From positions 248,001 to 312,000 of the forward strand of contig JAGBTQ010000003.1 of assembly GCA_017631275.1 (NCBI GenBank): a DNA stretch of 64,000 nucleotides, written 5' to 3'. The stretch is from Alistipes sp. (lineage in GTDB: Bacteria > Bacteroidota > Bacteroidia > Bacteroidales > Rikenellaceae). Positions 52,276 to 59,038 of the stretch are shown here, piece after piece (positions within the stretch are counted from its first letter, which is position 1; each line of letters opens with the position of its first letter). The notes under the pieces were generated by a model, which saw only the letters and a list, made by a program, of their open reading frames with translations, searched no databases and had not been told where the DNA came from. Position numbers and translations under genes: made by a program.

Positions 52276-54420
52276 TTAGAGTAGTAGTTTGAAGTCGAGT
52301 GTTCGGCGGTTGAGGTCTACGTTCTTCACGCGCACCCTCACACGGCTACCCAACGTTAGGCGTATGCCCGACGAGCGTCCCACAACCTCGTAGCGTGCCT
52401 CGTCGAAGCGGTAGTAGTCGTTATCGTCGATATCGCGTAGGAATGCCATGCCCTCGACATGTGTATCGTCGAGCTCGACATATACGCCCCACTCGGTAAG
52501 TCCCGATACCACACCCTCGAACTCCTCGCCGATGCGATCCTTCATGAACTCTGCCATCTTATACTTGATGCTTGCACGCTCGGCATCCGAGGCAATAATC
52601 TCTCGCTCGGTGGAGTGCACAGCCAACTGCTCGAGGTGCACCTTGTCGGCGCTCTTAGCACCGCTGAGGTATGAGGCCAAGAGTCGGTGTACCATCATGT
52701 CTGGGTAGCGACGTATGGGCGATGTAAAGTGTGTATAGAAGGGGAATGCCAAGCCGTAGTGGCCGATGTTGTCGGTGGTGTACACCGCCTTAGCCATGCT
52801 TCGTACGGCGAGCGTGGTTATGGCATTGTGTTCGGGACGACCCGATATTGTGCCGAGGAGCTTGTTCATCTCCTTAGCTATGGCACGGCCCTTCTGCGCC
52901 TTGAAGTAGTGACCAAAGCGTAGGGCAAACTCTCTGAACCTCTCGAGCTTATCCTCTGAGGGCTCGTCGTGTACACGGAAAACCATGGGTCGAGCCACAC
53001 GTCTGCCGTTCGACATACGATAAGCGCAGTACTCGGCAACACGTCTGTTAGCAAGCAGCATAAACTCCTCGATAAGCATGTTTGCCTCCTTCTGTATCTT
53101 GGTATATACGCCAATAGGCTTGCCCTTGTCGTCAAGACGGAAGCGCACCTCGTCGCGCTCGAAGGCTATGGCACCATGCTTGAAGCGCTCCTTGCGTAGT
53201 CCCTGCGCCAGACGGTTAAGGGTCAAGATCTCATCTCTAAAGTCGCCCTCGCCACACTCGATGATGGCTTGCGCCTCCTCGTACGTAAAGCGACGGTCGG
53301 AGTGTATCACCGTGCGACCAAACCACTCGTCAATAATGTCGAGGTTCTCGTTAAGGGTAAACACCGCCGAGAAGCAGAGCTTATCCTCGTGTGGGCGCAA
53401 CGAGCATAGCTCGTTGGATAGTCGCTCAGGGAGCATAGGTATGGTGCGGTCGACAAGATATACCGATGTGGCACGCTCCACAGCCTCGTTATCTACAACC
53501 GAGCCTGGGGTGACGTAGTGCGTAACATCGGCAATGTGAACGCCCACCTCCCACAAGCCCTCGTCGAGCTTGTGTAGCGATAGCGCATCGTCGAAGTCCT
53601 TGGCATCGGCAGGGTCGATGGTAAATGTTGTGCGTGGACGCATATCGCGACGGCGCTCAATCTCCTCCTTGGTAATACCGTCGTCTATGCGATTTGCAGC
53701 GTTAATAACGTCACGCTCAAAGCGGTAGGGTAGGTTGAACTCCGCTAATATGGCGTGCATCTCGGTGTCGTTATCGCCCGCCTTGCCCAAAATATCGACA
53801 AGCTCGCCATGGGGTAGTCGCTCGCCCTCAGGCCAATCTACCACACGCACCAACACCTTGTCGCCACTCTCCACCTTCGCATTTTTCTTGCGAGGCAGGT
53901 AGATGTCGCAACCGAGGCGTCGTGAGTCGGGCGTTACAAATATAGAGTTTGCCGTAATCTCGGCAGTACCTACATATGGGCGTGTTGAGCGCTCTACAAC
54001 ATTTACGATTGTGCCCTCAAGCTCGCCATCACGTGAGCGGCGTGCCACGACAAGCTCCACAGTGTCGCCCTCGAGAGCGCCACCAGCATTGCGGCGAGAG
54101 ACATATACGTCGCTCTCCAGCTCCTCGACGCTCACGTATAGAACACCGGGCGATGCAGTGCTCACAACACCCCTAAAGCGTGGCATAGCCGAGCGCGACA
54201 GTCGGTACTTGCTGCGTGCCACCTCCTCGACAAAGCCGTCCTCAATCAATTGACGCACAATGGCAAAGGTCATCGTGCGGCCATCACGGTCGGCACCTCC
54301 CGAGGCTGCCGCGAGGTGTTTGAGCGAGAATTTGTTGTCGGGAAACTCTCTGAACATATCGACGATGAACGACGCTCGCTCATCACGGTTGTTTCCCCTC
54401 TTATTTTTACGTTTTGCCAT
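52276..54420 (-). CDS. rnr: Ribonuclease R
   Basis: A processive 3'-5' exoribonuclease that degrades structured RNA, in the cytosol. 714 residues: an N-terminal winged-helix-like part (about 8-70), cold-shock domains (about 75-220), the RNB catalytic domain with 'FTIDPADAKDFDDALS' (Asp ligands of the two Mg2+ ions, about 256-271) and 'HFTSPIRRYPDMMVHR', and a C-terminal S1 domain (about 630-710, 'GVVSGLTEWGVYVELDDTHVEG'). All expected parts are present; only the Lys-rich tail of E. coli RNase R is missing. It begins 3 bp after the M20 hydrolase gene. Confidence 0.95.
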   Translation of the reverse strand: MAKRKNKRGNNRDERASFIVDMFREFPDNKFSLKHLAAASGGADRDGRTMTFAIVRQLIEDGFVEEVARSKYRLSRSAMPRFRGVVSTASPGVLYVSVEELESDVYVSRRNAGGALEGDTVELVVARRSRDGELEGTIVNVVERSTRPYVGTAEITANSIFVTPDSRRLGCDIYLPRKKNAKVESGDKVLVRVVDWPEGERLPHGELVDILGKAGDNDTEMHAILAEFNLPYRFERDVINAANRIDDGITKEEIERRRDMRPRTTFTIDPADAKDFDDALSLHKLDEGLWEVGVHIADVTHYVTPGSVVDNEAVERATSVYLVDRTIPMLPERLSNELCSLRPHEDKLCFSAVFTLNENLDIIDEWFGRTVIHSDRRFTYEEAQAIIECGEGDFRDEILTLNRLAQGLRKERFKHGAIAFERDEVRFRLDDKGKPIGVYTKIQKEANMLIEEFMLLANRRVAEYCAYRMSNGRRVARPMVFRVHDEPSEDKLERFREFALRFGHYFKAQKGRAIAKEMNKLLGTISGRPEHNAITTLAVRSMAKAVYTTDNIGHYGLAFPFYTHFTSPIRRYPDMMVHRLLASYLSGAKSADKVHLEQLAVHSTEREIIASDAERASIKYKMAEFMKDRIGEEFEGVVSGLTEWGVYVELDDTHVEGMAFLRDIDDNDYYRFDEARYEVVGRSSGIRLTLGSRVRVRVKNVDLNRRTLDFKLLL

Positions 54421-54423
54421 TTC

Positions 54424-55530
54424 TTACTTGTTTAAGATGTGTAGCGCCATGCGTCGCATCATGCGCTCGCCCCACTCCATTGCTGCCTCGTCGGGCAGGA
54501 ATGTAGCTGTGTGCGAGCCACCAGCATTTTTACCCACGCCCAAGCGGTAGAAGAGCGATGGGTAGCGCTCGGTGTAGTGTCCGAAGTCCTCAGCTGTGGT
54601 CATAGGCTTTAGCTCACGCACCACAATGCCCTCGTCCGAGGCAACAATCATCGCCTCGTAGGTTAGCATAACGTCGTTCACCACACATGGATAGCCATAG
54701 CTGATATCTACCTTAACCTCTGTGCCATACTTCTCAGCCACCTGACGAGCGTTGTTGTGTAGGTAGGCATGGGTGCGCTCACGCACCTCGCGGTCGAATG
54801 TTCGCATAGTGCCCTCAGCCGTAACGAGGCTCGGAATTACGTTTGTTGCGCCATCGGCAATTACGCGACCGATAGATACCACACATTCTGGGGTGTTAAG
54901 CGATGTTGTGCGAAGAATCATATCTGCCATTGCCGTCACGCTATCGTCAATCTCCGTGCGGCGTGCAGCATGACCACCACGGCCCGAAACGTAGAAGCGT
55001 ATCTCGTCGTTAGATGCCATAAATCTGCCGGGGCAGAGGCCCACTTCGCCCACCTCCAGCGATGAGTCGACGTGCTCGCCAATAACGGCAGCTACGTCGT
55101 AGCCCTCGAATGGGTTCTCTTCCAACACCTTGACAGCACCTCCGGGGTTAAGCTCCTCACCAGGCTGGAACAGACCGAAGAGCGTGCCCTCAAAGTCGCG
55201 GTTAGAGTTGAGGTGTTGCAACACGCCAAAGAGAATGGCCGTGTGCATATCGTGTCCGCAGCCATGCATAACGCCCTCGTGCTCCGATTTGAAGTCTATG
55301 TCGTTAAGCTCCGTGATGGGCAGTGCGTCGATGTCGGCACGAAGCACCACAGCGCGTCTATGGTTGCCCCTCTCGCCCTCAATCTTGGCAAGAACGCCTG
55401 TGTTAGCAATCTTGCGATACTCGATGCCCTCCGCCTCAAGTGCATCGATTATTAGCTGCTGTGTTTTGACCTCCTCGAACGATAGCTCGGGAGAGCGGTG
55501 TAGCTTTCGTCGTAGCTCTATACTATTCAT
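54424..55530 (-). CDS. M20-family amidohydrolase
   Basis: 368 residues of the metal-dependent aminoacylase/carboxypeptidase family (hippurate hydrolase-like). Metal ligands lie in 'VMHGCGHDMHTAILFG' (about 88-103), 'FQPGEELNPGG' (about 120-130, with the catalytic Glu) and near the C-terminus 'GGSHTATFLPDEAAMEWG'. The lid domain carries 'SGRGGHAARRTEIDDSV'. Members cleave N-acyl amino acids or related amides in the cytosol; this substrate is unknown. It is third in the minus-strand operon, starting 6 bp after the homocysteine methyltransferase gene. Confidence 0.87.
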   Translation of the reverse strand: MNSIELRRKLHRSPELSFEEVKTQQLIIDALEAEGIEYRKIANTGVLAKIEGERGNHRRAVVLRADIDALPITELNDIDFKSEHEGVMHGCGHDMHTAILFGVLQHLNSNRDFEGTLFGLFQPGEELNPGGAVKVLEENPFEGYDVAAVIGEHVDSSLEVGEVGLCPGRFMASNDEIRFYVSGRGGHAARRTEIDDSVTAMADMILRTTSLNTPECVVSIGRVIADGATNVIPSLVTAEGTMRTFDREVRERTHAYLHNNARQVAEKYGTEVKVDISYGYPCVVNDVMLTYEAMIVASDEGIVVRELKPMTTAEDFGHYTERYPSLFYRLGVGKNAGGSHTATFLPDEAAMEWGERMMRRMALHILNK

Positions 55531-55536
55531 AATCTT

Positions 55537-56433
55537 CTATTTACGAGGTTTGTAGTGGCGTGCCATCTGTGCCACGCTACGGGTGTAGTCGGCAGTTGTG
55601 CCGCAGCAACCGCCCACGATGCTAAGCAAACCCTTCTCGGCTGCTGTGCGTAGTGTCTCGGTGTGCTTCTTCGACGTCTCGGGATACTTGCCCTTGCCGT
55701 CAGGAATGCCTGCCGAGGGGGCAACGTATGTTGGTAGGGTGGTGTAGCGAGTCATAAGCTCGATGTTGTCCACCACATTCTTGACGCCATACGAGCAGTT
55801 GAAGCCGATAGCCAAAGGGTTAAATTTTGTGACATCCTCGACATACTTCTCTACCGAGCGACCCGAGATTAGCAGACCACCAATTTTTGAGAGTGTTGCC
55901 GAGAAGATGATTGGGGTGTCGGGGGCAATCTCCATGCATAGCTCAGCCGCAATCTCGGCATTGCGTATGTCGGTGATGCTCTCGATAAGGAACAGATCTA
56001 CGCCGCCCTTCGCAAGTGCCTCGATAAGAGTGCGGTATGATGCACGTAGCTCATCTTCCGTAAGGTCGATGGCGAGCGTTATGTTGCGTGTTGAGGGGCC
56101 TATCGAGCCAGCGATAAATAGCTCCTTGCCGCTTCGCTTGCGTGCCTCATGCGCTATGCGTAGCGATGCCTCGACAATCTCCTCGCAGCTCTGCTTCACG
56201 CCACACGACTTGAGCATAAGTGGATCGCTAAGGAAGGTGTTTGTGGTAAGTATCGTCGCACCAGCCTTGATAGATGCCTCATACATCGCCTCGACCTTTG
56301 CAGGGTCGCTAAGCGATAGACTATCGGGTGCAACATCGCGGCGGTTGCCCACAAGCGTTGTGCCTATGGCTGCGTCCTTAACTATGATGTGTCGTTGCAG
56401 AAGCTCTGCAAAGCGTTCTCTTATCTTGCTCAT
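55537..56433 (-). CDS. Homocysteine S-methyltransferase-domain protein
   Basis: 298 residues, a single homocysteine-binding TIM barrel. The three zinc-ligand cysteines are intact: GFNCSYG (C213) and GGCCGTT (C276, C277). 'AAIGTTLVGNR' at 21-31 and 'FIAGSIGPST' (about 106-115) are family motifs. It should methylate homocysteine to methionine from S-methylmethionine, SAM or a similar donor, or act as the homocysteine half of a split cobalamin methionine synthase. No methyltetrahydrofolate or cobalamin domain is fused. It is second in the operon, 2 bp after the glutaminyl cyclase gene. Confidence 0.88.
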   Translation of the reverse strand: MSKIRERFAELLQRHIIVKDAAIGTTLVGNRRDVAPDSLSLSDPAKVEAMYEASIKAGATILTTNTFLSDPLMLKSCGVKQSCEEIVEASLRIAHEARKRSGKELFIAGSIGPSTRNITLAIDLTEDELRASYRTLIEALAKGGVDLFLIESITDIRNAEIAAELCMEIAPDTPIIFSATLSKIGGLLISGRSVEKYVEDVTKFNPLAIGFNCSYGVKNVVDNIELMTRYTTLPTYVAPSAGIPDGKGKYPETSKKHTETLRTAAEKGLLSIVGGCCGTTADYTRSVAQMARHYKPRK

Positions 56434-56435
56434 TA

Positions 56436-57248
56436 CTACTCGATTATTTCAATTTCAAAGAGTTTGTTCCAATCCTTGCCCGTAACGTAGAAGTGGCGGT
56501 TTTCCTTGTTGTAGGCAATGCCGTTAAATGCTTCAGCCTCAGGGTTATTATTGAGCTTTGTGCGTAGTGCGGGAAGATCTACATATCCCTCGACAATGCC
56601 CGTTGTGGGGTTTATCTTGACAATAGCGTCCGTGAGATAGACATTTGCCCAGATGTAGCCCTCGGCCCACTCCAGCTCGTTGATGTTGCCTAGAGGCTCG
56701 CCGTTGTACATCACGCAGATAGAACCCTCGGTAGCTAGTGTCTCGGGGTTTATAAGACGTATTGTTGCTGTGCCGTCCGACATAAATAGACGCTCGCCAT
56801 CGGTGGTTATGCCCCAGCCCTCGCCCTCGTAGCTTACGGTGCGTAGGTGCTTGCCCTCAAGGTCATATATATATGCCTTGCGACTAAGCCACGTTAGCTG
56901 GTATATGCGATCTTTGTAGAGCGTTATGCCCTCGCCAAACTCCTCCTTTGGTAGCGATGCCACAACATCTACCTTGCCTGTTGTGAGCGATATGCGCTGA
57001 AGGTGAGAGCGGCCCTCCTGACCTGTACCCTCCCACATTGTGCCATCTACATACTGCAAGCCCTGTGTGTAGCTACGTGACGAGTGTGGATATTCTGCTA
57101 CTATGCGGTAGTCGTAAAGCTCTGCAAATGTGGTCTTTACAGGTGTAGCGCCAACCTCCGCCTTTTGTTCCTCGCTCTTATTTGTTTTAGCCGTGCAGCC
57201 CACCATCATAAGTAGTGCTGCGAGTGCCAGTGTTGTAAATCGTGTCAT
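56436..57248 (-). CDS. Glutaminyl-peptide cyclotransferase (glutamine cyclase family) lipoprotein
   Basis: 270 residues from the ATG at 57248; longer frames upstream cross the promoter box at 57268-57275. The signal peptide ends in lipobox MVGC (Cys16). The rest is a five-bladed propeller of the plant/bacterial glutamine cyclotransferase family: 'PHSSRSYTQGLQYVDGTMWEGTGQEG', 'FGEGITLYKDRIYQLTWL', 'GWGITTDGERLFMSDG', 'LNELEWAEGYIWANVY' (reading INELEW here) and 'FNGIAYNKENRHFYVTGKDWNKLFEIE'. It would form N-terminal pyroglutamate on exported proteins after signal cleavage. It heads a five-gene operon. Confidence 0.9.
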   Translation of the reverse strand: MTRFTTLALAALLMMVGCTAKTNKSEEQKAEVGATPVKTTFAELYDYRIVAEYPHSSRSYTQGLQYVDGTMWEGTGQEGRSHLQRISLTTGKVDVVASLPKEEFGEGITLYKDRIYQLTWLSRKAYIYDLEGKHLRTVSYEGEGWGITTDGERLFMSDGTATIRLINPETLATEGSICVMYNGEPLGNINELEWAEGYIWANVYLTDAIVKINPTTGIVEGYVDLPALRTKLNNNPEAEAFNGIAYNKENRHFYVTGKDWNKLFEIEIIE

Positions 57249-57267
57249 GCTATCTAATATATATCTG

Positions 57268-57275
57268 CAAAGATA
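57268..57275 (-). promoter_or_regulatory. -7 promoter box for the glutaminyl cyclase-mqnC operon
   Basis: CAAAGATA reads TATCTTTG on the minus strand, 20 bp upstream of the ATG at 57248. Confidence 0.75.
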
Positions 57276-57297
57276 ACCATTTTTATAAGATTTTGCG

Positions 57298-57305
57298 TAT
57301 CTTTG
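57298..57305 (+). promoter_or_regulatory. -7 promoter box for birA
   Basis: TATCTTTG, 24 bp upstream of the birA ATG at 57330, back-to-back with the minus-strand box; the two are 22 bp apart. Confidence 0.75.
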
Positions 57306-57329
57306 AGTGATAAAAGCGTAAGAAACACT

Positions 57330-58067
57330 ATGATATACCACATAAACAATACTACATCTACCAACGACGAGGCACGTGGCGAGCACTACAAACATATGGA
57401 CGTAGTATGGAGCGAGCACCAAAGCGAGGGCAGAGGTCAGCGTGGCCACTCGTGGCATAGCACCGAGGGCGAGAACCTAACATTCTCCGTGGTGCTGCAC
57501 CCTACGTTCCTACCCATCGTCGAGCAGTTTCTGCTCTCGGAGGTCGTCGCCCTCGCGCTTGTAGATGCCATGGCTGAGTATGGCATCGAGTGTCGCATAA
57601 AGTGGACCAACGACATCTACGCCCGTGATAGCAAGCTCGTGGGTGTGCTTATCGAGCACTCGCTTGCGGGCGACACGCTAGCACGCACAATCGTGGGCAT
57701 AGGACTCAATGTCAATCAAACCGAGTTCCCCAGCGACCTGCCCAACCCAACATCGATGGCTTTGCAGCGCTCGGCTAAGTTTGATCGCGAGGGGGTTCTT
57801 CGTTGCTTTATGCATAAGCTCGAAGAATGGTACGATGTGTTGTTATCGGGCAATAAGCAACTTGTTGAAACAACGTATGTTAGCCGCATGTATCACCTCT
57901 TAGAAGAGCACCCCTATATGCTCCCCTCGGGCGAGGTCGTTCGTGCCCGAATACGTGGCGTTAGACCCTCAGGCGAGCTAATACTTGAGCACCACGATGG
58001 CATAGTTCGTGAGTATGCCTTCAAGGAGATAGAGTTTGTGCTGCCACATAAAAGCGTGCAAAAATAG
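57330..58067 (+). CDS. birA: Biotin-[acetyl-CoA-carboxylase] ligase
   Basis: Attaches biotin to carboxylase biotin-carrier domains by way of biotinyl-AMP. 245 residues from the ATG at 57330. 'TTSTNDEAR' at the start and 'SEGRGQRGHSWHSTEGENL' (the GRGRxG biotin/ATP loop, here GRGQRG) are followed by 'IKWTNDIYARDSKLVGVLIE' and 'VVGIGLNVNQ'-like 'IVGIGLNVNQ'. It lacks the N-terminal DNA-binding domain of E. coli BirA, so it is a non-regulatory class I ligase. The C-terminal SH3-like cap is present. The promoter is divergent from that of the glutaminyl cyclase operon. Confidence 0.95.
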   Translation: MIYHINNTTSTNDEARGEHYKHMDVVWSEHQSEGRGQRGHSWHSTEGENLTFSVVLHPTFLPIVEQFLLSEVVALALVDAMAEYGIECRIKWTNDIYARDSKLVGVLIEHSLAGDTLARTIVGIGLNVNQTEFPSDLPNPTSMALQRSAKFDREGVLRCFMHKLEEWYDVLLSGNKQLVETTYVSRMYHLLEEHPYMLPSGEVVRARIRGVRPSGELILEHHDGIVREYAFKEIEFVLPHKSVQK

Positions 58068-58099
58068 GTTGTTGGGTGCAAAAAATGAGATTAAAATTT

Positions 58100-58128
58100 T
58101 TTGTTCCGACAAAAAAATAATATATTTG
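58100..58128 (+). promoter_or_regulatory. Promoter of gcvH
   Basis: TTTG at 58100-58103 and TATATTTG at 58121-58128 (spacer 17 bp). The leader of about 70 nt before the ATG at 58205 is A-rich. Confidence 0.65.
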
Positions 58129-58204
58129 TGGTTGCGTAAGTGCGCTAATGTGTAGCGTAAGCAAGAAAAGAAACTATAATAACAACAATTTAATACTACT
58201 TACT

Positions 58205-58585
58205 ATGGCAAATGTACCTGCTAATTTGAAGTACTCTAACGACCACGAGTGGTTGCGTGTAGAGGGTGATGTAGCTGTTATCGGCATTACTGATTATGCT
58301 CAGTCACAGCTTGGCGATATCGTTTTCGTTGACGTTCCTACTGTAGGCGAGACTATCGAGGCTAACGAGGTATTCGGCTCTATCGAGGCTGTTAAGACCG
58401 TTTCTGACGCCTTCACTCCAGTATCTGGTGAGGTTATCGAGTTCAACGAGGCTGTTGAGGCTGACTCTGCACTTGTAAACAAGGATCCATACGGCGAGGG
58501 TTGGTTGGTGAAGATCAAGATGTCTAACCCTGCTGAGGTTGAGGGTCTTTTGGATGCGGCTGCATACGAGGCACTCATCGGATAA
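58205..58585 (+). CDS. gcvH: Glycine cleavage system H protein
   Basis: The lipoylated shuttle of the glycine cleavage system, and in some bacteria also an intermediate carrier in lipoate assembly. 126 residues; the lipoyl Lys is K64 in [11 protein letters not shown]. '[24 protein letters not shown]' opens the protein, as in the family. The start at 58205 is preferred to an in-frame ATG 57 bp upstream, which would add a non-conserved Asn-rich stretch. No gcvT or gcvP is adjacent. Strong codon bias suggests high expression. The conserved two-hairpin element begins 8 nt after the stop. Confidence 0.96.
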   Translation: MANVPANLKYSNDHEWLRVEGDVAVIGITDYAQSQLGDIVFVDVPTVGETIEANEVFGSIEAVKTVSDAFTPVSGEVIEFNEAVEADSALVNKDPYGEGWLVKIKMSNPAEVEGLLDAAAYEALIG

Positions 58586-58592
58586 TTTGAAA

Positions 58593-58671
58593 GTGATAAG
58601 CCGCAATCTGCGGCACATCTAAAAAAGTTGAGCACCCGAGGCTGTAGGTTTACTACTATCCTCGGGTGCTC
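58593..58671 (+). ncRNA. Conserved two-hairpin 3' element (terminator-like), gcvH copy
   Basis: The 27-nt block at 58593-58619 (containing GCCGCA-ATC-TGCGGC) is identical to the minus-strand sequence after tnaA. It is followed by a perfect 12-bp stem, GAGCACCCGAGG (58630-58641) with CCTCGGGTGCTC (58660-58671), and a T-run. Relative to the tnaA copy the outer stem changed CT/AG to GC/GC with pairing kept. The inner loop pairs as GTAG/CTAC here and GTAC/GTAC there. Probably a transcription terminator with extra conserved sequence; family not recognised. Confidence 0.7.
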
Positions 58672-58990
58672 ACTTTTGCGATAAGCCAAATCTAACCCCC
58701 CTCTAACAAGAAATCGGTGCGCTGATTGAGGTGGGCAGGGGCATAAGAGGCAAAAGGGTCAAAAGAGTCCAAAGGGTAGAAAAAATAACCCTTTAAGACC
58801 CTTTAGGCCCTTTTATTACCCTTTCTGACCCTTTGATAAGAAAGATGAGAGCGCTTCGCTCGATGGGTAACGCTTCGCTTGATAGGGGTAATAGGAGCGC
58901 TTCGCTCGATAGGACTATGATACCCTCGCCTTATCTTCCCCATCTATCCCATCTTCCCCATCTATCCCATTCTCTCCTCCCCAAACACAA
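58672..58990. repeat. Right-hand intergenic repeat region
   Basis: No coding sequence is supported. It contains an imperfect inverted repeat of AAAGGGTC/GACCCTTT words (58752-58813), three GC-rich units (58847-58863, 58866-58882, 58893-58909), two of which contain GAGCGCTTCGCTC, and two copies of CTTCCCCATCTATCCCAT (about 58936-58973). The last are the complement of the GGGATAGATGGG-type repeats of the left end. This is the same repeat family as at 1-1150, inverted. Confidence 0.75.
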
Positions 58991-58992
58991 AA

Positions 58993-59019
58993 AAGGACTG
59001 CCCAAATTGAGCAGTCCTT
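58993..59019 (-). terminator. Terminator of nrdJ
   Basis: AAGGACTGC pairs perfectly with GCAGTCCTT around a 9-nt loop and is followed on the minus strand by a run of T. The nrdJ stop is 20 bp upstream. Confidence 0.88.
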
Positions 59020-59038
59020 CACTATTTAAAGTCTTAGA

